64,000 nt of DNA from an uncultured bacterium (GTDB taxonomy: Bacteria > Vulcanimicrobiota > Xenobia > Xenobiales > Xenobiaceae). Shown piece by piece: positions 33,505 through 40,578 of the stretch. The stretch lies in assembly GCA_934636825.1 (NCBI GenBank), contig CAKUBG010000009.1:1-64000 (forward strand), written 5' to 3'. Below the pieces are notes generated by a model that saw nothing but the letters and a program-made list of their open reading frames with translations, was not told the DNA's origin and searched no databases. The position numbers and the translations under genes were made by a program. Positions within the stretch are counted from its first letter, which is position 1, and each line of letters begins with the position of its first letter.

Positions 33505-35190
33505 ATGTTGTGTAAAGTAACTCTGCCTCACGGCGTTCAAGAAGTTTCCAACGATACTTTTATTTGCGATGTTTTGTGTCGCGATTTAGGGATCGATGAT
33601 TCGGCTCAAGCCATGAAATTACCTTTGTGCATAAATCATTTACGTACAGTAGGCTATGTCGGAGCTCAGGTAGATGGCGAAATTGTCGATTTGAAAGCTC
33701 AGATAGCCTCTGATTGTAAAATCACTCCTCTGACTAACGATGACTACTTCGGTCGTCATATAGTTACGCGTAGTTCTGCCTATTTGTTAGTTTATGCTGC
33801 CAAATTGGTCAACCCGCAAGCTGTTTTGGAAATTGGCCAGTCATTACATAGCCAGCTATTTTTCTACGTAAAAAATGTAGAAGATATTGAATCTTTCGGA
33901 AAAGAAGTAGATAAGACGTTTGCTAAACTTTGTGCCAAAAGAGTGCCGTTTAAAAATAGTTTGGTTCCTCCTTCTGCTGCTTTAAATATGGTGGAAGATC
34001 CCGACGGTGATCGGCGTTACGTTGTCAATTGTTGGGTTGGCTCAAAATTCGGCGTGGTAAATATCGGCGATTATACTGATTTGGCATACGGTCCCTTTGT
34101 ACCAGATGCTGGCTTTTTGCGCTCCATTAAAGTTGTAGGTATGCCCGAAGGTTTGCTTTTGGCTCAAGAACCTGTACAACTTCCTTCCGAAGAACTCAAG
34201 AGCTTTATGCTTGGTGCCGCTACTCAGGCGAAAAACTGGAATAAGCGCATGAATATTGACACCGTAGGTAAATTGAATCGATTGATTCTGAGCGGTGAAG
34301 GTCAGAACTTAGTGCAAGTGAGTGAAACTTTGCATGAATTGCGCATAGGTGAAATTGCCCACGATATTCTTTCCCGTTCAGGCATAAAGGTTGTCTTTAT
34401 CTCCGGCCCTTCCAGTTCAGGCAAAACCAGCACTGTGCGTCGCCTTTCTACTCATTTGCAAGCTATGGGCAAGCGCACCGTTTATGTGGGATTAGATGAT
34501 TATTATTTGCCTTGCGAGCAATGCCCTCGCGATGAAAAGGGTGACTACGACTTTGAAGCTATCGAAGCTTTAAATTTACCGCGCATTAAGAGTGACTTAC
34601 AATCCTTGGTTGAAGGCAAAGTCACCAAAATACCTCGCTTTGATTTTGTTAATCAGCGTCCTTTCCCCGCCGAAGAGGAAAATTCGCTCTGTTTAGGTGA
34701 CGATCAAATCTTACTTATGGAAGGTATTCACGGCCTTAATCCGGCTATCACTGAAGCCATACCGCGTGACAAACGTTACGCTATTTTCGTAAGCGCTTTG
34801 CCACAGCTCAATATGGACAATGTCAACAGGGTGCCTACTACTTATGCTCGTTTGTTGCGTCGCATTATTAGAGATAGGCGTTACAGAGGCGTGTCGGCTG
34901 ACAGCACTATTAAGCGCTGGCCGAGTGTTCGCCGAGGTGAAAATAAGTATATCTTCCCTCACCAGAGCCGTTCGGACGCTATCTTCAATTCTGCTTTAGC
35001 TTATGAATTGGCAGTTTTCCGCCATTATGCTTGGCCTTATCTTTTGGAAGTACCTGAAGACAGTCCTTCCTATACTATGGCTAGAGACATGTTGCGCTTC
35101 CTGACTAAGGTAGTGCCTATGGATTCAGAGTGGATCCCCAAAAACTCTGTGCTGCGTGAATTCTTGGGCGGCAGCATCTATCAATACTAA
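33505..35190 (+). CDS. Nucleoside (uridine) kinase with ThrRS-like N-terminal region
   Basis: 561 residues. The N-terminal half (1-270) resembles the TGS and editing-like parts of threonyl-tRNA synthetase, with a GRHI segment near 92. The C-terminal half is a P-loop kinase of the uridine kinase/phosphoribulokinase family: Walker A GPSSSGKTS (301-309), GLDDYY and MEGIHGLNP. Proteins with this joined layout are annotated as nucleoside kinases. They probably phosphorylate uridine or cytidine, or a related compound. A CAGGGGAG site precedes the ATG. A strong terminator follows. Confidence 0.88.
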   Translation: MLCKVTLPHGVQEVSNDTFICDVLCRDLGIDDSAQAMKLPLCINHLRTVGYVGAQVDGEIVDLKAQIASDCKITPLTNDDYFGRHIVTRSSAYLLVYAAKLVNPQAVLEIGQSLHSQLFFYVKNVEDIESFGKEVDKTFAKLCAKRVPFKNSLVPPSAALNMVEDPDGDRRYVVNCWVGSKFGVVNIGDYTDLAYGPFVPDAGFLRSIKVVGMPEGLLLAQEPVQLPSEELKSFMLGAATQAKNWNKRMNIDTVGKLNRLILSGEGQNLVQVSETLHELRIGEIAHDILSRSGIKVVFISGPSSSGKTSTVRRLSTHLQAMGKRTVYVGLDDYYLPCEQCPRDEKGDYDFEAIEALNLPRIKSDLQSLVEGKVTKIPRFDFVNQRPFPAEEENSLCLGDDQILLMEGIHGLNPAITEAIPRDKRYAIFVSALPQLNMDNVNRVPTTYARLLRRIIRDRRYRGVSADSTIKRWPSVRRGENKYIFPHQSRSDAIFNSALAYELAVFRHYAWPYLLEVPEDSPSYTMARDMLRFLTKVVPMDSEWIPKNSVLREFLGGSIYQY

Positions 35191-35200
35191 AGTATCATAG

Positions 35201-35260
35201 AAGCGCTTCATCTGTTTGCCAAAATGCTAAAAGCAAGTTGATGAAGCGCTTTTTCTATTT
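35201..35260 (+). terminator. Intrinsic terminator
   Basis: AAGCGCTTCATC (35201-35212) pairs with GATGAAGCGCTT (35240-35251), with an inner TTGC/GCAA stem and a T-rich tail. Confidence 0.9.
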
Positions 35261-35272
35261 TAGAGATACTCT

Positions 35273-35300
35273 TTGACAATGTTGGCTTATATGCTAGACT
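35273..35300 (+). promoter_or_regulatory. Sigma-70-type promoter candidate
   Basis: A perfect -35 TTGACA (35273-35278), a 16-base spacer and TAGACT (35295-35300) as -10. It lies after a terminator and about 66 bases before the next start, so it likely drives that gene. Confidence 0.5.
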
Positions 35301-35353
35301 GATCGTGTGGTCGCTCACAAAGTGGCCACTTGGCAACATAAAATTATATACAA

Positions 35354-35359
35354 GGGGGG
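35354..35359 (+). promoter_or_regulatory. Six-G ribosome binding site
   Basis: CAAGGGGGGAAATT lies 7 bases before ATG 35367. This is the same block and spacing as in the pseudopilin operon, and it selects this ATG over the in-frame GTG at 35307. Confidence 0.55.
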
Positions 35360-35366
35360 AAATTAT

Positions 35367-36329
35367 ATGGTAGAAATTAGTTCTGCTCACAGCAATGGTG
35401 CCTTTGTTAATAGCCACATTGCCGTTTCTAGTTTTAAGGCCAAAAGTGCCTATAATAGTGAGCCTGATAGTTCGCTTCGGCAGCCGAATACTGCTGATAG
35501 TTTGTGCTTAACGACAAATTCCGCTTCCTTTTTCGATTTTAATAATTTGCCCTTAGGTAGTTCTTACCAAAGCACTTTAGGCTCATCTTCTCTAAAGCAA
35601 AATCAAATTTTAGCCAGCTCTCTTGTACCTAGGAGCTTAAATGAGCAAGAGGCTGAAGCTTTATCCAATCAGCAACTGAAGGCTGAATATGGGCGTCATT
35701 GGCAAATATCTTCGGATTCAGAAGCCAAAAAGCAAAAATGTGTCAACCAATCAATTGTTTTAAATCAAAGTAGGGAGCAAGCTTTGCATATGAATAAGCT
35801 TGGTTCTACTTTGAAGCAAAGCGGCCAAAAATTGGGACAGCAGGCTCTGGCGCAAATTGTATCCGGCTTGGCCCTTTACGCTTCAGGGACTGCTATGGAA
35901 GCTGCAGGCAAAGCTATGCTCAGCTGTCCTTTCACCAAAGCGGTCGGTGCAGCCATGATATCCAAAGGCAAAGCTCTGAAACAGCGTGGTTTGCAAATGC
36001 GCCAATATGGTCAAAAGCTGGAAGTAAATTCAAAAAAAATGTTAGCTTCCGGTCTCTGTCTGGGAGTATCGGCAAATAAACAGCTCAACAGCATTAAAAA
36101 TGCTTGGCAAACTCTCAATAATATCTATCGGCAAATCAAGACGGTGGGAAACTTAGCCCAAAACAGTATGCTTTGTGCTGAAGCGATAGGACGTAAGCGC
36201 GGCCTTGTCTTAGGAACTGCATTTGGCTTAGGTAAATCTAAAGTAGATTTATCTGGCCAAAAAGCCAATAACGGAAGTGCGATTGTATCAAGTAAGCCAA
36301 TAAATTCAAAAAGTTCAGCTGTCACTTGA
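35367..36329 (+). CDS. Unknown protein with Ser-rich N-terminus and hydrophobic central segment
   Basis: 320 residues. The first 115 are rich in Ser, Asn, Thr and Gln, and look disordered. There is no Sec signal peptide. Residues 150-240 are helical with an Ala/Gly-rich, weakly hydrophobic centre (LAQIVSGLALYASGTAMEAA, then AVGAAMISKGKAL) flanked by Lys/Gln-rich amphipathic helices. The C-terminus is again polar. No family was recognised. The plan, a disordered start followed by membrane-active-looking helices, is like that of proteins exported by specialised secretion systems, but this is only a resemblance. The gene stands alone between terminators with its own promoter. Confidence 0.6.
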   Translation: MVEISSAHSNGAFVNSHIAVSSFKAKSAYNSEPDSSLRQPNTADSLCLTTNSASFFDFNNLPLGSSYQSTLGSSSLKQNQILASSLVPRSLNEQEAEALSNQQLKAEYGRHWQISSDSEAKKQKCVNQSIVLNQSREQALHMNKLGSTLKQSGQKLGQQALAQIVSGLALYASGTAMEAAGKAMLSCPFTKAVGAAMISKGKALKQRGLQMRQYGQKLEVNSKKMLASGLCLGVSANKQLNSIKNAWQTLNNIYRQIKTVGNLAQNSMLCAEAIGRKRGLVLGTAFGLGKSKVDLSGQKANNGSAIVSSKPINSKSSAVT

Positions 36330-36360
36330 TATAACAATGGATAACGCTGCTCTATAAGCC

Positions 36361-36407
36361 AATCACTTTGCCTGTCACTTTTTCACAGTTGGAGGCAAAG
36401 TGATTTT
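36361..36407 (+). terminator. Intrinsic terminator
   Basis: A 12-bp stem (36361-36372 with 36394-36405) runs into TTTTT. An outer stem, ATATAACAA (36329-36337) with TTGTTATAT (36407-36415), extends it. Confidence 0.88.
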
Positions 36408-36491
36408 TGTTATATGCAGCAAAATTTTATATTTCATTGCTGGAGAAAATTACAGGAAGCCCTGCAATACAATAGAACTTTTCACAGTATC

Positions 36492-37709
36492 ATGGCTAAA
36501 TTTCCAGCACTAGACGACAACTTTCCTCGTATTATTCCCTCTTTTAGACAATTAGTAAAAATTATGTCTGAATGTGTGGCCGGCGGAGTCAGCTTAACTT
36601 GTACCGCTTTTGAATTCCGCCAATGTGACGCCGCTTTGGGAACCGCTTTGGGTAATTTTATGGAAGTTTTGCGCTTAAAAGAACTTCCTCCGGAACGCAA
36701 TGAAGCAATTAACGAAATCGTACTTCTCTTTACGCGTATGAGTTCTGAAATGGCTAAATTAGAAACGGCTTTGAGCATGGATGCTACAGCTGCGGCGGTT
36801 TCTTGTGTAGCCAATATCTACGATCACTTAAAAGATTTAGAAGAATTAAATATGGACTTGAAGGCTGCCGTGGGTGACAGCCATGTCTATTCTGAAGTGC
36901 CTGTCGTAGACAGCTTGTTGCGAGCAGGCAACTTCGTATTAGAAACTAATGGAGCCGAATGGGAAGCTTTGGGCGCCCGTTTGGAGGCTCTTATTCCTCA
37001 ATGGAACGAGATCGTTTCCGGAACTGGGTTGCCTGAGGAACTCATTCGTCACGACAGAGCTTTAGAACGCCTCGTGGAAGTGCTTAATGAGCGAAATTTA
37101 GAAGCTTTGCCGGAAGTTTTAGAAGAAGTGAAAGCAAGCGGTGAGGATCTGGTCAATTTCCAAGATAGCCAAATAGATACCGACTCTTCCTCTGTAGTTT
37201 TATGTCCGTACTGCGGTAAGCCAATGGTTGAAGGCAGCAAAAAATGTTTCTCTTGCGGTGCTAGGATGCCGGAAGAATTTGAGAGAGACTCTATAGCCAA
37301 CAAAGATTCTGAAAAGGGTGAAGCAGCCTACGAAGGTATGCCGGAATATGTCCAGCGCATTATGGATATTGCCCAAGAGCTCCCCAATAACGCCAAGATG
37401 ATTCGTCCTTTCAAGCGCGCCGTGGGAGAGTTGCGCCGCCGCGTAGCCGATGCTAATTCGCGTATCAATAAAATGGCTGCTTCCAAAATTAAGACGACTC
37501 CCGAAGAGCGCGAAAATATTGATGGCATTATTGATCTGGCCAATACATGTATAGAGAATCTTTCCAAAGCTGTTGAACTTTTGGAGGGGTTCGAGCCTCC
37601 TGTCGATAGGTTCCATTTGCAATGCGCTTTGGAAGTTATGGTCAAAGCGGTTAAAGAAATGCGTGGTATGGGCGGATTGGCTCAGAAATATCGTAGCTCT
37701 AAAAAATAA
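36492..37709 (+). CDS. Helical protein with central zinc ribbon, paralogue 1
   Basis: 405 residues. The helical N-terminal part (1-235) begins FPALDDNFPRIIP. The zinc ribbon CPYCGKPMVEG followed by CFSCGARMPEE lies at about 238-262. A second helical part of about 130 residues follows. The next gene encodes a clear paralogue with the same order: xLPxLDDSFPxLIP start, V-D-S/G-x-L-x-A-G segment, ribbon ending in RMPE/RLPE, and helical end. The start was placed at ATG 36492 by alignment with that paralogue. An upstream in-frame ATG at 36414 would overlap the preceding hairpin. No known family was recognised, and no signal or membrane segment is seen. Confidence 0.65.
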   Translation: MAKFPALDDNFPRIIPSFRQLVKIMSECVAGGVSLTCTAFEFRQCDAALGTALGNFMEVLRLKELPPERNEAINEIVLLFTRMSSEMAKLETALSMDATAAAVSCVANIYDHLKDLEELNMDLKAAVGDSHVYSEVPVVDSLLRAGNFVLETNGAEWEALGARLEALIPQWNEIVSGTGLPEELIRHDRALERLVEVLNERNLEALPEVLEEVKASGEDLVNFQDSQIDTDSSSVVLCPYCGKPMVEGSKKCFSCGARMPEEFERDSIANKDSEKGEAAYEGMPEYVQRIMDIAQELPNNAKMIRPFKRAVGELRRRVADANSRINKMAASKIKTTPEERENIDGIIDLANTCIENLSKAVELLEGFEPPVDRFHLQCALEVMVKAVKEMRGMGGLAQKYRSSKK

Positions 37710-37754
37710 TTAGTTTTCTTTTGCGTATATGTGATACAGTTCGTTGGAGGTACC

Positions 37755-38945
37755 ATGGTAGATAAACTGCCTAAGTTGGATGATTCTTTTCCCAAACTAA
37801 TTCCCCATTTGCGCACTTTCGTGAGCGGCTTAGAACATTGTATAGCTAATAAAGAACCTCTGGCCCAGCTCCGTGAAGAATTACATCAATGTGATGTGGT
37901 TATGTCTGCTTTTGTACTGGCTTTTAAGTACAGCGTGCGTGGCTATGACTACAACGAAGAAGAGTTGGAACATATCGCTCAAGTTTATGCTGATATTGAA
38001 GGTGTCGGCGGGGTGCTTTCTTCTCTCATTTGCGACCTTAAAGACGATGATGTTGAGGGAGCGGTACGTGATGTCAACGCTTTGGTCGATCAGCTTAGAG
38101 AAACTGAGAAAAGCTTAGCCAAACTTGAAGACTTGAGAAATTCTAAGCCTAAAATTTCTGAATTCGATAGTATCGATGGAGTTCTCAAAGCCGGCCAGGC
38201 CGTAGTTGAGGGACGTCGCGATTGGGAAATGCTGGAAAATCGTCTTGATTATTTGCGTCCTTCTTTCGATAAATTAGTTGCTTGCGAGTCGTTGCCTGAG
38301 CATATCGAAGATTATTGTGAGGCTTTAGATTGCTTATTTAGGGTATGTGAGTGTCGTTCCGTGGAAGAATTACCTGCTGCTTTGGAAGCTTTGAAAGCTA
38401 CCGGTGATGTGGTAATTGAAAAATATAAAGAGACTAAAGCTGTACAAGAAGCTTTAGCAGCCCAGCAAATTTGGCATTGCCCTAAATGTGGAGCTGAAGT
38501 CGGTGATTGGGATAAACGTTGCCCTGCTTGTGGAATGAGACTCCCTGAACGCATAATCAGTAATGGTGAACTTGATAACAATTATGTTATGCCTGTGTTG
38601 CCTACATGCGTGCAAGCTATTCTAGACAGTATAAGCTCTTTGCGTGAAGGTAATGATGCTTGGGGCGAGTTTTCCTCTGGGTTGCGCGAATATGGCAAAT
38701 TTGTAGCTGATCTTAAAGATAGGTATGCTGCTTTACCGGAGAGCGCTTTTAATGGTGCTGAATCAGAGGGCGAGTCTTTGATTCTTTCCCGCGAAGCTAT
38801 GGAAGAGGGACTGACCAAGTTGGAAAATGCCTACTATGTGTGTGAACATATGCAAAATGGAGGCGAAGTTAGTGACGAAGAGCTCGATTCTACCTTAGAA
38901 AGTATGATTGAAGGTGTAGAGCAAACACGCCAAATATCCGACTAA
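37755..38945 (+). CDS. Helical protein with central zinc ribbon, paralogue 2
   Basis: 396 residues, paralogous to the upstream product along most of its length although well diverged. It starts MVDKLPKLDDSFPKLIPHL. The ribbon HCPKCGAEVGDWDKRCPACG follows a helical half and is followed by RLPE. The C-terminal helical part is acidic, whereas the paralogue's is basic at its end. TTGGAGGTACC supplies a strong ribosome site before ATG 37755, 45 bases after the first paralogue, so the two form an operon. A terminator follows. Function is unknown. A pair that forms a heteromer is a reasonable guess. Confidence 0.7.
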   Translation: MVDKLPKLDDSFPKLIPHLRTFVSGLEHCIANKEPLAQLREELHQCDVVMSAFVLAFKYSVRGYDYNEEELEHIAQVYADIEGVGGVLSSLICDLKDDDVEGAVRDVNALVDQLRETEKSLAKLEDLRNSKPKISEFDSIDGVLKAGQAVVEGRRDWEMLENRLDYLRPSFDKLVACESLPEHIEDYCEALDCLFRVCECRSVEELPAALEALKATGDVVIEKYKETKAVQEALAAQQIWHCPKCGAEVGDWDKRCPACGMRLPERIISNGELDNNYVMPVLPTCVQAILDSISSLREGNDAWGEFSSGLREYGKFVADLKDRYAALPESAFNGAESEGESLILSREAMEEGLTKLENAYYVCEHMQNGGEVSDEELDSTLESMIEGVEQTRQISD

Positions 38946-38973
38946 ATTCTCCTAAGATGTCGCTTTTTTGCAT

Positions 38974-39030
38974 AAAAACCGCCAGAGTGTGTAAGCTGTA
39001 TTTGACGTACGCATCTAGCGGTTTTTTTTT
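38974..39030 (+). terminator. Intrinsic terminator
   Basis: AAAAACCGC (38974-38982) pairs with GCGGTTTTT (39018-39026), followed by more T residues. It ends the zinc-ribbon pair. Confidence 0.85.
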
Positions 39031-39140
39031 GAATTTTTTCGGTAAAAATATCTTATAAAAAATTGCTTATAACTATTTACTTTTAGGCCATATGCCTTGA
39101 AAATATAGGCAAGTCTAGTTTAAAAAGAGAGGTAATTCTC

Positions 39141-40268
39141 ATGGGTGTTATGTCTACTGCTTCCACTATAGCTACTATGACAGCTAACGATTACAAGAAT
39201 GCTCAGGCCATTTATGCTAATATGCAAAATCAGGCTCTGGCTGCGCAGAATGGCGGTATGGGAGTTCTTACCCAGCAAGCTCTTAAGGCTGCCAACGCTC
39301 AGAATATGGAGTTGCTTAATCAGCAACTTAGTCAGCAATCACTTCAGGCTTCCACTGCCTCTTCTTCCCTCGATTCTATATCGTCCTCTTTTAGCGATCA
39401 GATTCAGCAGCTGACCTCTTCCAGTCTTTCTGTAACCGATCAGATTAGTCAGATCACTTCCGCTTCTGGCTTGTCTGCTTCTTCTGCCGCCGGTTTCTCT
39501 ACTTCTACAGATTTTACCCAGGCCATTATCGATAGTATTTCTTCTGCTAGTAAGTCTTCTTCCAGCTCCAGCACCAATAGTGATGTTATGACTAGCGCTA
39601 CCAACATGCTTAAGACTTACTTTAAGCAGTTCTGCCCTGGTATGAGTGATGAGCAAATCTCCACTATTTGCAAATTCGCCGCTTCCCAGTACGGCGATTT
39701 GGCTAAAGCTATGGATATGAGCTCCTTAACTTCTAGCGTGATGGGTTCTTCTTCCACTGGTAGCACTGGCAGCACCAGCAGCGTGGGCAACAATGGCAAC
39801 TACGGAGCCAACAAGGGTGTGAGCGGTTTACTTGCTGATGCCGGCGCTATGGTAGGTATGACTGAGCAATCGAACGCTGCTTCCATCAACAAGATCACCA
39901 AAAAGAGCGGTATCAATTGCCAGACCACTCCTTGGTGTGCTGCTTGGGCTATGAATATGCTCAAAGATCATGGTGTTTTGGATACTTCTTCTTGCTCCAA
40001 CGTCAACTACTGCCCCACTATCGTAAACTGGGCCAAGAAAGAAAATATCTGGGCTGGTCGCGGTTCTTACACCCCTCAAGCTGGTGACGCTATTCTCTTC
40101 GACTGGCAGGGCGACGGCACTTCCGACCATATCGGTATTGTTGAAAAAGTTGAAAATGGCAAGGTTTATACCATTGAAGGTAACTCTTCCGACTCTGTAG
40201 CTAGAAGAAGTTACAGCTTGAGCAGTAGCAAGGTTATGGGCTACATCAATTGCGCCGCTCAAAAGTAA
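39141..40268 (+). CDS. CHAP-domain peptidoglycan hydrolase without signal peptide
   Basis: 375 residues. The C-terminal 125 form a CHAP (NlpC/P60-like) amidase or endopeptidase domain. The catalytic Cys266 is in PWCAAW, His330 in SDHIGIVE, and the acidic/polar third residue is in TIEGNSSD (346-351). Residues 1-250 are rich in Ser, Gln, Ala and Thr with long amphipathic helical and low-complexity parts (SSSSSS near 140, a Gly/Ser/Thr repeat near 203-215). No Sec or Tat signal is visible, so export must use another route or lysis. Codons often end in C, unlike most neighbours, suggesting high expression. AGAGGTAA precedes the ATG, and the gene has terminators on both sides. Confidence 0.82.
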   Translation: MGVMSTASTIATMTANDYKNAQAIYANMQNQALAAQNGGMGVLTQQALKAANAQNMELLNQQLSQQSLQASTASSSLDSISSSFSDQIQQLTSSSLSVTDQISQITSASGLSASSAAGFSTSTDFTQAIIDSISSASKSSSSSSTNSDVMTSATNMLKTYFKQFCPGMSDEQISTICKFAASQYGDLAKAMDMSSLTSSVMGSSSTGSTGSTSSVGNNGNYGANKGVSGLLADAGAMVGMTEQSNAASINKITKKSGINCQTTPWCAAWAMNMLKDHGVLDTSSCSNVNYCPTIVNWAKKENIWAGRGSYTPQAGDAILFDWQGDGTSDHIGIVEKVENGKVYTIEGNSSDSVARRSYSLSSSKVMGYINCAAQK

Positions 40269-40299
40269 GTAGATAATACTTCATATAGCTCTGCTATAT

Positions 40300-40342
40300 A
40301 AGGCCCCCCGAGTATGAAGAATATCTTGGAGGGGCTTTTTTT
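40300..40342 (+). terminator. Intrinsic terminator
   Basis: AAGGCCCCCC (40300-40309) pairs with GGAGGGGCTTT (40328-40338, one mismatch), followed by T residues. It ends the CHAP gene. Confidence 0.8.
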
Positions 40343-40368
40343 GTTAGTAAAATATAGCTATATATTGA

Positions 40369-40515
40369 GTAGGCGGCGCCAGTGCTTATATAACTGCTGA
40401 TCAATTAGCTATCGATAGCAACTTTAAAAAGATTTGTGTCTCGGAATCAGATCTTAGCAAGTTACCTGCAGGTTATGTTGTCGCTTGGAATAGAGGGAAC
40501 GGTGCCAGTAGGTAG
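40369..40515 (+). pseudogene. Remnant of a second cell-wall hydrolase-like gene
   Basis: An open stretch of 48 codons with no start and a TAG end. It reads like the middle of a real protein: SAYITADQLAIDSNFKKI, then SESDLSKLPAGYVVAWNRG. The sequence L-P-A-G-x-V-V-x-W resembles the segment just before the catalytic His in CHAP/NlpC-like hydrolases. The downstream His part is missing. It follows directly after an intact CHAP gene. I read it as a decayed relative or the debris of a duplication or insertion. It is not simply a copy of the neighbouring gene. Confidence 0.5.
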
Positions 40516-40578
40516 TACGGCCATATATGTATTTCTTTGACTCTTATTTTACACACCAGAAAAGCTAGTTTGCTTTGG

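Larger units (their letters stand above)
40269..40578. other. Intergenic region with a gene remnant
   Basis: Contains the terminator of the CHAP gene and a short remnant frame (40369-40515), described separately. The rest shows no gene. Confidence 0.5.

Noticed and set aside
36414..36491. 26-codon extension of the first zinc-ribbon paralogue
   Set aside because: It overlaps the outer stem of the preceding terminator and is absent from the paralogue.
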